NCBI GenBank assembly: GCA_025642065.1
Contig: JAODUP010000084.1
Coordinates: forward strand, 444,501-508,500
DNA from: Paralvinella palmiformis
Taxonomy: Eukaryota; Annelida; Polychaeta; Terebellida; Alvinellidae
Reading direction: 5' to 3'
DNA: 64,000 bases
The notes under the pieces are model-generated. The model ran no database searches. It was not told the origin of the DNA and was given only the letters and a program-made list of their open reading frames with translations. Made by a program: the position numbers and the translations under genes. This document shows positions 48,234 through 59,815 of the stretch, one piece after another (the first letter of the stretch is position 1; every line of letters begins with the position of its first letter).

Positions 48234-48406
48234 GCGAAAAGCCATACAGGTGTACGTGGGAAGGATGTGCATGGAGATTTGCTAGATCTGACGAGCTGAC
48301 ACGGCACTATCGTAAGCATTCAGGAGAGAAGCCCTTCAAGTGCACGGTGTGTGATAGACACTTTTCACGATCTGACCACCTCTCACTACACATGAAGAGG
48401 CACTGA
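48234..48406 (+). CDS. KLF: KLF exon 9, fingers 2 and 3, C-terminus
   Basis: Acceptor CCAATCCAG; the first two bases complete Gly of the linker TGEKPY. Finger 2 is [20 protein letters not shown] with contacts Arg, Glu, Arg; finger 3 is [21 protein letters not shown] with Arg, His, Leu. The TGA follows directly at 48404. All six Cys and six His zinc ligands of the three fingers are intact. Such fingers bind GC-rich and CACCC boxes in the nucleus. [10 protein letters not shown] and [14 protein letters not shown] are KLF signatures. MKRH ends are typical of KLF1/2/4-7, whereas KLF3/8/12 usually end R(R/K)RH plus a few residues. Together with the CtBP-like motifs in exon 6 this leaves KLF3/8/12 versus KLF5 open. 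Confidence 0.97.
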
Positions 48407-50151
48407 GATGTTGTAAGTTGGCGTTGGTGACCAGTCAGTAATCGGTTCAAGCGTTTATCTGACGAAGCTGAAGATAACAAAAAAAAGAATTGAGAACACT
48501 TCTTGGCCAGTAAACAGCATAATTTATTTTGTGTTATTAACCTGTTTCTAATTCAGAAAGCTATAACTCAACCAATGTCAAAGAGCACCCCACACATATG
48601 TCAATGTCTGTGAGATGTTTCATTTCCCCTAGTAGGTAGCCCGTTATGTTTAGTGAGGTTAAACAGATTAGTTACTTTAATTACATGCCATACAGTACAT
48701 TGAACCTGTTATCAGAATGTCTCTTCTTGATAGTTTGTTTGTGCTACAAAAGTGGCAAGTTTTTTTACAATTCATTTCTGATGTTGAATTCATCCACCAC
48801 CACCAAACCAGCGCCCATCCCCAACCATCCATCCCCCAAATTGACAGCACATCTCGCTGTTGACCCTTAGGCATAGATATGCAGCTAATCATCAGCTAAT
48901 AATTCGTAAAACTTGGCTGAACAAATTGTTGACATTCAGATTCCTCATATCTCAGGTAGCAGTCACTAGATTAGTATTCTAACCAGTATTTCTATCTTTT
49001 CAGGTAGTCGTCGTTTGATGACTGAGTAACGTCCATCATGCTTAACCAGGATATTGATGCCTTTACAAATGTTCAAATAACGAGGTTAATGTTGCTGTGA
49101 TCAACTCGACCATCATTTGTTTGTTTCTGGATTTATTGTTTTGTTTCTGTTGAACCATTTTAACCATCATCTTTGCACACCTTGTGGCTTCCCAGGATGA
49201 TGTGCAGCTTTTTCACTTGTTGTTATGTTTTTTTATAACACAAGCTGCACACATTGCAACATGTCTGTGATTTTGAAAGATGTCGTCGTGTAGTCTTGTG
49301 TGTTCTTGTTTGTATGTGAGTTTTCAGGTGTTTTGCTGTTATTTTGGGGATGTTGTTTTTTACCACACATACTAAGCTATTGTTATTTAGCAGACAAAGC
49401 TTCATGGACTATGATGCTTGTGTGTGTGTGTGTGATGTTTTTTTAGAGCCAAGCTCTATGCATGCGTTTTGTCCAACGTGTTTTGTACACTTTATACTTC
49501 TCACCTTTGCTTGGTCTGCCTACTGAGATGACCTTTGGCAGCAATACTCATCCTGTGGGTGGCATCAGCGATGCTTCGCAGATAACTGTCAGTGCTTCTC
49601 TAGAAGTTATTCATGTTGTCATCAGTTGTACATAATTTTGTTTTGTTCGGTAACATCATGTTTGTGAGTGAGTGATGAATCACCAAATGAGTTGTCAGTG
49701 CATGCATACCGTGTTGTGTTTCTTTCTTTATCCATGCCTGAGAGATCATTTAACAGCAGCATATTCCGCATACAAACAAGCATATATGGTACCTATTCAC
49801 CGTTTTAACACTGATGCCTGAATTCTGAGATACTTCAATTGTTGAGCAAGGTTCTTATTGTACTCAAGTGTACATAGCTTGTATGTGATGTAGGCCTTTC
49901 GAACAGTGTATTTTTGAAACGTTTTATGAAGCCATGCCATAGTGTTTAGCCATTGTGTATATCGTCTCTTAATTATGCAGGCCAACTTTCATGACTGCAC
50001 GTGTGCGAGAAGTACTCTCAATCGAATCAAACGAACAGGTTGTTTATTATTATTCTTGTGATAAGATAAATATAGTGTATTTTTGTGGAGCTTGAATACC
50101 ACATATTTTGCTTCGTCCATGTGTTAGTTCTGTAATTACCATTTTATTAAA
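48407..50151 (+). other. KLF: Probable 3' UTR of the KLF gene (end uncertain)
   Basis: No new coding signal follows the stop. No AATAAA was noticed nearby; variant ATTAAA sites lie at 50146-50151 and 51989-51994, so the right edge is only a guess. T-rich stretches (for example 49205-49230) occur within it. Confidence 0.3.
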
Positions 50152-51775
50152 CTTGTTCACTTACTAAGCAGATCTGTCTGATAAATTATTGCTTCCGTCT
50201 TTCTGATCTCTGCAGAATTTTTCTCACGCTGAACAAAGAATGGCATTAAAATGTAGTTTATGTTGGATTTGTTTTATTTCCATTTTTTGTCAAGGATCGA
50301 GATTGGTCTCTTTGATGTAATTATGATATGTTAATGGCCGTAAATATTTATGGTGCAGTAACAATTTACCAGTTGTGTCTTGGTTTAGTTTTGGAAAAAC
50401 GCTTTGTATAGTGGGAAGGCATTTTCCCCAAATGTTGGACCTCAGCACCTGTTTTCTCACCCTCCTGCATAGCTCTCTCTCTCTCTCTTGTGTCTCTCAC
50501 ACTCGCGCGCGCGCGCACGCACACATTCTATTTTGTGTGTTTTAAAATAACTGCTGAGAGATGTTCCAAATCAGTGTTAACTACATTAGATGACTAACTA
50601 CTGCTGATATTGTTCTGTTACATACACTTGTTATCGATTATTATCATCAGAACATGATTGATTATGTTTGATTGTCAGCTCCAGTCTTATGGCTTCCAAC
50701 CCGTCAACAAATCAACGAATTGATTGCTGTTATTGTTTGTTACTCTTTTTTGCTGACCAAATATTTTATTATTGCTACTGCTGGGTTGTTGGGCTTTTTC
50801 ACGCGTATGTTTTATCTGTTAAATTTCATATATTTCACGTGCTCAGTTATTCTGTTAACTTTATTGCCAGTTTGTTTGTGTGCGTGTGTGTGTGTGTGTC
50901 CATCCCATTATAGTTATAAATCTGTAAAGAAATTTGTACAGTATTCATAAAACCTACTAACAGTTATCATTTGCTGTCCACTAACATTGTCAGCTTAAGT
51001 TGAATGTTTTCCTAATGCAGGTAATACTATTTTGTACATACTGATTATTCATACCTGTCCTAGGTGTGGTGGCATCACTTCTTCTTCTGCCTTAGTACAT
51101 CCTATTACCTACCTAACACATTAATCCCTGCTCCGTCTCAGAAGAAAAGTACAAAACGTGCACATTTCCAGGATTCTACGGACAGAGTTAGTCCACACTA
51201 ACCTACGTCATTGGCTGACTGATCTAACATAAAGTGCCTTTTGGATGCTAACTGGATGTATAGTAGAACAGAAAACTAGGAACTAGTTGATTAACGCATT
51301 AAGCAGCCCATCTGGTAGATTCTGCAGAACATATCTCAGTTGTCATATATATTCTTGTATCGGATTAAGTGACGCGCAGCTTAGTACAGACCGGCTTTGT
51401 TGCTGTAGTGTTAGGGATGTTCACATTGTACTGTACGCTGACAGAGTAGATATTTGTCTCTTTACCTTGGTGAGCATCTGGATTGTCAAGTCTTCATATT
51501 TCACCTTTAAAAAGCTAAGCAACAGGATAACTTAAACAGTATTAATTTTTGTAACCGAATATACAAGATGTATTGCATATTCATTTATATTTACTGCATC
51601 GAGGAATATAATGTTCAGTGTGGGCGTCTGTATGTTTATGTGTGTGTGCACACGCATACACACACAGACGGCCACATTCGTGCATTCTACGTTGGCATTA
51701 AATTCAAAAGGTTCAGCTTACTGACAAATGTTGACTTGTATGTAATGATCAGACATATATATGTATGTATGTATG

Positions 51776-51815
<40 letters not shown>

Positions 51816-53035
51816 TGATGAGAGTATACATGCTATGTTATGGTGACACTATAATATTAGTATTTTGAGGAAGGCTACTCATTGTGATAATTGAAATTGA
51901 TGCTGCCGTCAGAATATCCAGATTGATCAGATCATAATCAAAGATGTAATGAACTGTTATATGAAATCGTTCTGTGAAATATGTATGAATTAAACTTTGA
52001 TGAAAACTGACATCTTGTTATGATTATTTCTGCTGTGCTTATTTGAAATTTGTTATCTGCATACATGTGTTTGCATACTACCAGTTCATGCATTCTTCAA
52101 AAAAGTTTCCACCGACGGGCAAACTGAAAAGAAAATTCCGTATCTGAAAGTGAAATGAAATTGAAAGTGAACGAAATTGTTAAGTTTTACTTTGTAATGC
52201 TTGATTTTGCTAAATACAAATGTTATTTCAGACTTGGCATATTTCATCACATTAATGAATCAACTGTCCTTTGAACTCCAAGCTGATTTTGACAACCTCG
52301 TTCAGTTGGGCAGTGTTAGTGATTATAATGTCATTCTGGAAAATAGGAGCATTCGATATTCATTAGCCTGTAGTTTTAAAACGACACTACTTTAGCAATG
52401 TCAATATCCTATTTAATTTGATTAGATTATATAACAGTGGATGGATAATTGAGAAGAAATGTATTTAATTCTTATGATTAAAGTAGACCATATATAATCT
52501 GTGACGATAATGAATAGAAAAGATGTGTGTGTGTGCGTGAGAGAGAGAGCAACTACTCCCAGACTTTCACCATTGAAATAGGAACTGGCAGACCCGTACT
52601 TATGAGGATGCCAAAACAAACCAGCCAGTGTAGGGCCATAACACACGCATAGGTAATTAATTGAGGTTTAATTACTGGTAAACTCGACTATAAATATCGG
52701 AAGTGTATGAGTAGTTCGAGATCCTGGATCTGTCAAATCTAAGGCATAAGACTGGAAGAAACAGCGATTGTGGATAAGTGTAGAATCAAATGCCTGTTTA
52801 GATCTATAAAGTGGCTAGTCGTTTGACAAATGACTGTTACATAGTGACAGATTGCAGAACTCCTGGCGGACAAGTTCAGCAATTTATTCATGACGAAGAC
52901 AACAATCATCAGGAATAAGATCATTTCTAATTGCCCAAATAATATCTGGATAACAGCCATTATCAATAGATCAGTGGATGAATCAGTGATGCCGTTGTCA
53001 CGTTGAAAGGAGACAATATACCCCCCCCCTGCTTG
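50152..53035. other. Intergenic stretch without a supported gene
   Basis: It contains CT, GT and CG runs at 50471-50520, a CA/GT run near 51640, a GTAT/TA run at 51755-51812 and a C run at 53019-53028. Open frames are short, and none has splice support or a known motif. Confidence 0.5.
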
Positions 53036-53860
53036 GAGATTTAGGTTGGATAAGGAAGCGTTATCGTCCTATTTCCGGCCTTCCTTTCATCTCCAAACAT
53101 ATTGAAAAGGTTGCAGTAGTAAGTCGTATAGAAGAACACTTGGAGCACAATGACTTCCATGACAGTTATCAGTCTGATTATTGCAGAGGTCATTCAACGG
53201 AAACTGTTCTCTTGAAAGTGCACAGTGACATTGTTGAGGCTCTTGATAAAGGATCGATGGCTGCATTAATTGTGCTTGATTTATCTTTTGATGTAATCGA
53301 TCATCCATTACTACTGAAGCGTTTAGAATTTTATTTTGGTATCAAAGAAACGGCCTTAACTTCGGTTAAAGTCGTACCTCGTCGACAGTACTCGATTTGT
53401 TTCAGTGGCAGATAAAACGTCATTGTTATCCCGATGATACACAAGTGTATTTGACTTTAAAATCGTGTTATAAATGGGATGATATTTCATCTTCAATTGA
53501 AGGTTGTATTGAAACTAAGTATTTTGATCAACAGCAACACGCTGAAATTGATTAAAGATAAGACCGAATTAATTGTTTTCTATTCCAACCAAGATTTGAA
53601 GAAAACTGAGAATCTTCGCGTTACGGTAATATGCCGTTATAAATTATTCCAAGTCTGTAAGAAATCTAGGGGTATATTGGATTATACGGGTGAATATTAT
53701 ATGTAAGTCCGGTTATTATCAAATAAGACATATATAACTTATTCGTAAGTACATAAATGATGTGACGTGCAAGACCTTTAGTCCAAGCTCATAATTTCTC
53801 GACTGAACTATGTTTGTGCAGTTTAGTTTGGGGATTTACCCCAGGCTGTCGCTTACTGAG
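53036..53860 (+). mobile_element. L2/CR1-like LINE reverse transcriptase remnant, internally deleted
   Basis: From 53062 the frame reads YRPISGLPFISKHIEKV and then LEHNDFHDSYQSDYCRGHSTET and LLKVHSDIVEALDKGSMAAL, ending in the FDVIDH block, all recognisable as reverse transcriptase of the L2/CR1 group. About 53400 it jumps to YPDDTQVY at 53427-53450, where the catalytic YADD would be (Pro in place of Ala), so much of the palm domain is missing. Further downstream, out of frame, come KTELIVF, KTENLRVTV and ICKSGYYQIR pieces of the C-terminal part. Stops and frame changes show it is dead. Further decayed pieces may continue to about 53860. Confidence 0.85.
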
Positions 53861-53900
53861 CATAGCCTTTGACTGAACTATAGCAATGCATTGTTGTATT

Positions 53901-53904
<4 letters not shown>

Positions 53905-53954
<50 letters not shown>
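53905..53954. repeat. (CT)n microsatellite
   Basis: An uninterrupted CT run of about 25 units right after the LINE remnant. Confidence 0.95.
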
Positions 53955-53960
<6 letters not shown>

Positions 53961-54034
53961 ATATAGCGATTATAGAACGTCTTTATGCATAAAATGTATT
54001 CGTTCTGTATGAGCTTAGGACATGTTTTAATTGT

Positions 54035-54103
54035 GTTTTAAATGTAAAGCGTCTTAGAACAATTCAAGCTTAATATAAGGCGCTATATAAAATATTATTA
54101 TTA
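54035..54103 (+). repeat. SINE 3' tail copy
   Basis: 'tgtaaagcgtcttagaaca' and 'aaggcgctatataaa' with ATT units match the tail at 20930 with several changes. No tRNA-like head precedes it. Confidence 0.6.
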
Positions 54104-54109
54104 TAGCTA

Positions 54110-55300
54110 TACGTCAATCAGTTGGCACTGTTAACTAGTATAAATCTCGCAGACAGCTACGTGCCATATTAACTCGCGGCCAGTTCAGTATGGTTTTAGG
54201 TTCTTATGGTAATTCAATCCTACATCTCGCTAGAGATGACAGCCTTACCCTTGGACAGTAGGCACCAGGCTGCAGTACATAGCTCTATCTCCATTTTGCT
54301 GCTCTCCTGAAGAATTCTACTGATACTTACTTTTTAATATTATTTAAATATTATTTTAAGTGCGTGTGGCTGTGTGGATGCGTGCATATATGTATGTACA
54401 TGTACATATATGTACATATATATGTACATGTACCGCCACGGCGGAAAATGTAAAGTACCTTTAACCATTGAATCCCTAGGGCGCTGGTAACAGTGTCTCA
54501 GCAAAAAAAAATGACCTTATGCTTCAGACCTATGGATAATACCGCATTGAATCTATGCGGAGCGAGCTGGATATCCAGGAGCCCAACCCACACACACACA
54601 CACCCGCCGTTTATCCAGTCGGACTCTGTGGGAGCACTCATCATCATCTCCACAACTAATTTCTCCATCTATCCCGAAGTCACCAAAAGAAAAGAAACTT
54701 CATCCTGGCGTCAACCCTCAGGCAGTGTTGAAGCCAAATAGTCCTTCACTTGGTTCAAAGCCACGTAAACCTTGAGGGTCACGATTGAGCTGACAAACTA
54801 GCGAACAAAGCAACGGTCGTCGAACATGCGGAACACCCCCCAGACGAGTTCAACCGCCTCATCAAAAGTTTCATCTTCGATCAACCCAACTCGGCCAACA
54901 TCGACCACGCGTCATCTTCCAAGGAGTGGTACCAGAGCACAACAGTATCCGGGCCGACATCCGCCTCAGGCGACTAAGTTTCTAACCTACAATCGACAAC
55001 TAGCCTACAATCCTATATACTATCTTCTCAACTGCAGACATGTTAAATCTCCCGATTTCGCCGGAGCCTACCAGTTTTGAACAACGTCTTCCGACGGGAG
55101 CCAAAATATCTCTGTTTTTAACGAAACCCAGACAAAAAAATCTAACTTTCTAAAACTTAGTGTGGAATAATTTATTTTATTTTTGCCTCTCCTCTCTCCT
55201 ATGTTTCTGTGTCAACAGAAACAGTCCAAACTGTGTCTGCTATAGTTCACGTGTTCTTGTTTGCCGCGTAATCAAACAGTCCAATTTTTGCGAGATACTT
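54110..55300. other. Unassigned stretch, probably decayed mobile DNA
   Basis: GC content rises at 54540-55110. Some frames are locally open (for example 54830-55080) but match nothing I recognise. Short palindromes of 'tgtacatgtaca' type occur at 54395-54432. No splice-supported exon was found. Confidence 0.3.
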
Positions 55301-55308
55301 ATTTTGCA

Positions 55309-55560
55309 GAACAGGTGTCGCCACAACTCAGTGCTATTGCGCATCAATGAAGTGCAGCCGAACATGCTTCACGATGGATGTATATGTCATTTAGTGAATC
55401 TGTGCTGCGTGCGTGGTGTGAAGCAACTGCCGTTGCCTGTGGAGGAACTCCTCATCGACGTGTTCTTCCACTTCAACAACAGTGCAAAACGAAATGAGGA
55501 ATGTCGCGAATTCCTTCAGTTCTGCGACGTGGCGCCACTGAAGCTCACAAGTGATAGTGG
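55309..55560 (+). pseudogene. hAT-like transposase fragment (central/C-terminal part)
   Basis: The open frame reads INEVQPNMLHDGCICHLVNLCC and then VEELLIDVFFHFNNSAKRNEECREFLQF, then CDVAPLKLTSDSG. This layout, with CHLVNL followed by a VEE(L/F)hhDhhhHFxxSxKR block, is that of hAT-like transposase-derived proteins common in invertebrates. Immediately after comes GTGTGTATG, a possible donor, and frame identity is lost; the expected 'TRWLSL' block is absent. It is likely a broken piece. The matching N-terminal part of the same kind of protein lies downstream at 58700-59478, in the wrong order. Confidence 0.65.
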
Positions 55561-56735
55561 TGTGTATGCTTGTGTGACTTTGTTACTTTTTGCTAGATCT
55601 GTGTTATGATAGTTTCTGAAATTATGTATATGTAAAGATAATGTTTTTTTATATATTTTTTGCTAGATCTGCAGTGACACATACTTTATTATCATGTTTT
55701 AGTTTGTGCATTTGGTTTTGTAAAGTGCAATAATTTGAGATTGTGTGTTTAACATGTTTTTATGTTATTTTTGCTAGATCTGCATTGGCATATACTTTAT
55801 TATCTTTTTTTCCAATGCATTAGTGTTTATAAAGTGCAATAATTTGAGAGGGTATGATTTACATGGTACATGGACATTTTGTACTTCATCTGGTGCCATG
55901 TATTGGTTGGTAATACTAAAATTTGATTGCTATGATCTAATTAAGGAGTGTTTTCTTTTCTGTTACCATAGTAATTATTATAATAGTTTTACATATAAAA
56001 GTCTGAGACCCTCCGAAAAAAGCATCTCCTCGTTGAAGTCCTCTCAGATGGCGCCACCCTCCTAGAATGATTATTAATTAGAAGAAGAAAAATAACATTT
56101 TGACCAGACATCATCGTCCCACTTCTTCTCAAAGACGTCACCAACAACACAAATCAACATCAGGTGGCTGTACCCAATGGGCGACAGCCACGGATCTCTC
56201 ACAAAACATGTATACATTCTACGACTCGGAAGAATCGTTCATCGCAGATTTTACACCTCAGAGTCTAAGTGTGTGAGCTACCGGTCGCGCCAACATGTGT
56301 TTGTGTATGTGAGATGCGCTACCATACTTCCGCATCCCACGTGCTTTACGATGCAGTAGATAACCATAGCACAACAGACTATTCAGAACCAACCACGAGA
56401 ATGGGATTACTCCATATTTAGCGTGTACGCACACAGGCATGCACGCACGCAGACAAGCACACACACACATACATGAAGGTTTTTCCGCCTTTTACACAAA
56501 GGCCCTTCGTCTGCATGTAGTGTTGATGGTAATCTAGCGAAACACCCCCAAAACCCTACACACGCACAAATAACAACAACAACAATAATAATAGTAATAA
56601 TAATAATGTACATATATGGGTTTGAAGATCACAACACAGCTATGCTACAGTAGGTAATCATGCACCTTGATCGACAGAAGTCTCTTCATGTTCATCATCA
56701 AGAAACTAGTTAACCCTCGGTCCGCAAAGTTTCCT
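55561..56735. other. Non-coding, with a recurring 'ttgctagatctg' segment
   Basis: 'tttgctagatctg' plus 'atactttattatc' recurs at about 55588, 55660 and 55770, a local diverged tandem repeat of about 70-110 bases. CA-rich and ACGC-rich runs lie at 56420-56470 and an AAC/AAT run at 56570-56605. No gene is supported. Confidence 0.4.
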
Positions 56736-56739
56736 AAAT

Positions 56740-57124
56740 CCTATCTCAGTTATAACTGTATTTGATATAATTGCCGACCAAACATTCAGCAACGATCAGT
56801 TGGGATTCGTTATAAATGGCAAAACTAGCGTGACACCATATACTGTATCCCTAACTGATTGAAGAAACCCAGTTCGCATTTCAACTCGTAGTTCCTCGAT
56901 GCTTAGAGAGCATTTGATGCTATACGCCATCATGTTCTATATCAGCAAAACCATAATCAATATCCCGTACAATGCATAGTCACGTTCTACTGTCGTTCAC
57001 TTGTCAGTTCAAATCAGGTACTCAATATAACGTTTTCCCAGCTCAGATGTTAGAAAGGATATAAAATTCCATCTAAAGAACACCTGTCTTTTAATTCCCA
57101 TATTTTATATATTTGCTTTGATAA

Positions 57125-57130
<6 letters not shown>
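56740..57130 (+). mobile_element. Decayed non-LTR reverse transcriptase fragment
   Basis: With frame changes the plus strand reads pieces like QLGF, then an AFDAIRHHVLY block near 56910-56945. This resembles the FDAIxH motif of reverse transcriptase domain, followed by a short readable tail. It has many stops. The family is not assignable beyond non-LTR-like. It is cut off by an AT run at 57128-57164. Confidence 0.4.
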
Positions 57131-57164
<34 letters not shown>

Positions 57165-57167
<3 letters not shown>

Positions 57168-58535
57168 CAATACTTGGGTCTCTTACGCAAACAAACTCGG
57201 ATATTTTTACATCTAAACTATAATGCTCACCTCACCCAAAATTAGTGAGAAAAACTGAAATCTTTATAAATATCTAGAAAAGGCCTTCTTCAATTCCCCC
57301 TTAAATTAGAAATCATACAATACTGAATTATGCAACATAATTAACCTTTAAAAACATGTTATTTTATAAGTCTGGATTTTTTAAGTCTACTGATGAGCTG
57401 CTCCTAAACGGAAACTCCTCTGATCAGGGAGAGATTCATATCAGAGATAACGTGATATGAGAGGGGGAAAAACTCCCGTTTGATGATCCTAATTTATGTA
57501 CATTAACGGCGATCGATAAGATGTTTTTGTTATTACTATTCAATAGACCTGGTGGTATTTAGAAAATTCACTGTTCAAATAGATCGGAAACAATATCTTG
57601 CAAATTTTGCCTATCTGAAAGTATTTTATTCTAGATACCTTTTGAAGTTATTAATTCTGGAAATGAATTAATGCGAAAATTGGTTCTCGTTCATTTGAAA
57701 TAAATATCTTGTGACATCTTTGAAATGAACATCGAAACTAACTCGATTTACCTTCTTTGGTCAGATCTTGGACAGAAATAAGAAGACTTGTATTTATGTC
57801 TCTTTCCAATAATTCAATGAAGTTATCTAATAATAACGTGCCTATAACCAGTAAAAGTAATGTTTAGTTTTAAAAAACACGAATTGGTGCAAGAGTCAAT
57901 GACATTTATCATGTAGTGTTCACTAAATTAAGTCGAACGTTGTTTGTTGTTGTTGTTCTAGTTGTTGTTGTTGGAAAACCAACTTGTTCACTAATCACAA
58001 CCCCAGCCTATCCCTAAACTGATAAAAATTATTAATCAATAGGCAATTCCCGCGACGACTGTGCCATCTAGCGAACGCCCGTTTGTGGGTCGCGTTTCAT
58101 CGGGCTGAACTGTATGACATGGTTCGAAATTGACCACTCGCCACGGCGAGCGCATCTTCCTCCCGGCAGATCCGCACTGGACACGCTGGCGAGTGCTAAT
58201 ATTTGGTACCATTGGCGAGCATAAATTCTAGTACGGTCGCCAGGAATATATCACCCCTTAATTTAACTCGGCTGTTTTCCCACCTTCTCTCGACAAAATT
58301 TACCAACTCTTTTACAATTTTCAGACGAATGTCGCGCTATGGAATATTCGTTTTATTGATCCCGCATTACTTACACAGCGCCACCGGGTCTCAATCGGGC
58401 GTTTACAGAACGAATTAGCAACTCGGTGAAATGCAGTTATCGAAGCGACCTCGACATTTGACCTATCATATTTTGATGTAAACATGGATAAATATAGTAA
58501 ATTATGAAAGAAAACAGAAAAAAAAACTAGCGACG
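57165..58535. other. Unassigned; GC-rich block at 58040-58230
   Basis: Possible further LINE decay occurs before 57700. At 58040-58230 CpG is frequent and CTCGCC-ACG-GCGAG (about 58137) forms a hairpin; this may be the 5' end or promoter of the hAT-like element that follows. No open frame is convincing. Confidence 0.3.
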
Positions 58536-58543
58536 GTCAGAAC

Positions 58544-59478
58544 GATGCAGAGAAGAAAACTCCCACTTGAGGAAATTACAGAACATGTAAAGAAAACAAA
58601 ATGCACTGAGAAAGAGCAGAAAGAGCAGTAGAAATCAGTCCCCAAACCTAAAATATCTGACATTTCTTACCAAAGTGGCAGATTGGTGGACCATGGTTTT
58701 CAATGTTCAAAGAGGTATGTGATGCACACTGTGTGTGAAGCATGAGGCCAAAATCTCACACATGATTCTCTCCAGGCAAATGATGGATGCCAACAAAAAT
58801 AATAAACTTGAGACTATAACTTATCATGATAAGGGTAACTGTCACAGGGAAGCAGTGTCGATTCAGCTCAATACCATTGATAAGCCAGGGGATGCTCCTG
58901 CCAGACATGCTAAAAACTCAATTGACAAAAGCAACAAGTGACAAATTGGGTCTCTTGTACAGAAATGTACATGCATTCCTCAAGCACCAGAAGAGTTTTA
59001 GAGACTTCAGTTGGCTCTATAAGTTGGACGAATCAAAGGGTTTAAAATCTGGCAATACATACCGAAATGACAAGTCTGCTCAACTGTTTTGGGAAGACGA
59101 TAGCACAGGTTGAAAAGAATAAGCTGGCTGATTAGAACAAACGAGTTCCATACATAACATTGACGAGTGGTGGATCTACGGACAGTACTATCACTGAGCA
59201 AGAGATAGTATTCGTACGATTTTCTAACGAGGGCTTCATTTCGACTAAGTTTGTTGGTCTTGGCATGCCCGTCAATCCGGATGGAAGAGGCCTATGAAGT
59301 TGTATACTGAAGGTCATGGCAGGTATTGAAATTGATAGTGATACACTCTCGGAGAAACGTGTATAAGATTTGGATGTGATGGTGCTTCGGTAAAGCTCGG
59401 CAAACAATCTGGCGTCAGCACATTTCTGAAGAAACACATCCAACCATCGATTTTAACTGTACATAGCCCGGTGCATAG
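58544..59478 (+). pseudogene. hAT-like transposase fragment (N-terminal half), frameshifted
   Basis: It starts with an ATG at 58544 (MQRRKLPLEEITEHVKKTKC). After a CTLC-type Cys pair and a HxxKI block near 58730, it goes out of frame and resumes as LGLLYRNVHAFLKHQKSF, then LYKLDESKGL and TYRNDKSAQLF (to 59088). Next are STDSTITEQEIVFVRF, FVGLGMP and, in another frame, FGCDGASVKLGKQSG with FLKKHIQPSIL near 59440. This matches the N-terminal and middle order of the hAT-like family. Several stops and frameshifts break it. It stops just where the 55.3 kb fragment begins within the protein. A GTAAAG donor-like site lies at 59479. Confidence 0.65.
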
Positions 59479-59551
59479 GTAAAGTAAATAAATGTATACT
59501 AAGGGATTGTTCATTAATTACAGCGAAATATTCATGACCAAATGATTACAG

Positions 59552-59815
59552 TCGACTACGGAGGTGGAGGCTGCTCACGCAGCAGATGGTGCTGTGGCTA
59601 AAGAGATAGGAAGCAGTGACAATGATACTGATCAGGCAGAAAATCCGGTAGTTGAAATTGTTGGGAAAGAGTCCGACTGTGACAGTGATGAGGATTCAGA
59701 TAAATTTGATGATGAAGAATTTGATGATATATATGATTCAGATGAATATGACAATGAAATGCCTCAGGAGGAAGTAGTAAAAAAGCTTGATCAGTTTCAA
59801 ATTGATTATGAGTGA
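59552..59815 (+). CDS. Terminal exon encoding an acidic C-terminal tail, gene unknown
   Basis: After acceptor GATTACAG the frame is open from STTEVEAAHAADGAV to a TGA at 59813-59815. It becomes very acidic: SDCDSDEDSDKFDDEEFDD, then IYDSDEYDNEMPQEE, ending KKLDQFQIDYE. Phase is 0 at the acceptor. AATAAA signals at 59945-59950 and 60107-60112 fit a 3' end. No domain is recognised; acidic tails occur in many nuclear proteins and chaperones. The upstream partner exon is unknown. The hAT-like fragment just before it has a donor-like site at 59479, but the phase does not match, so that link is only possible. Confidence 0.45.
   Translation, partial: STTEVEAAHAADGAVAKEIGSSDNDTDQAENPVVEIVGKESDCDSDEDSDKFDDEEFDDIYDSDEYDNEMPQEEVVKKLDQFQIDYE

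Noticed and set aside
54826..55080. Open frame of 84 codons at 54.8 kb as a gene
   Set aside because: Low-complexity Ser/Thr/Pro content, a competing open frame in the same region and no splice sites; most likely decayed mobile DNA.
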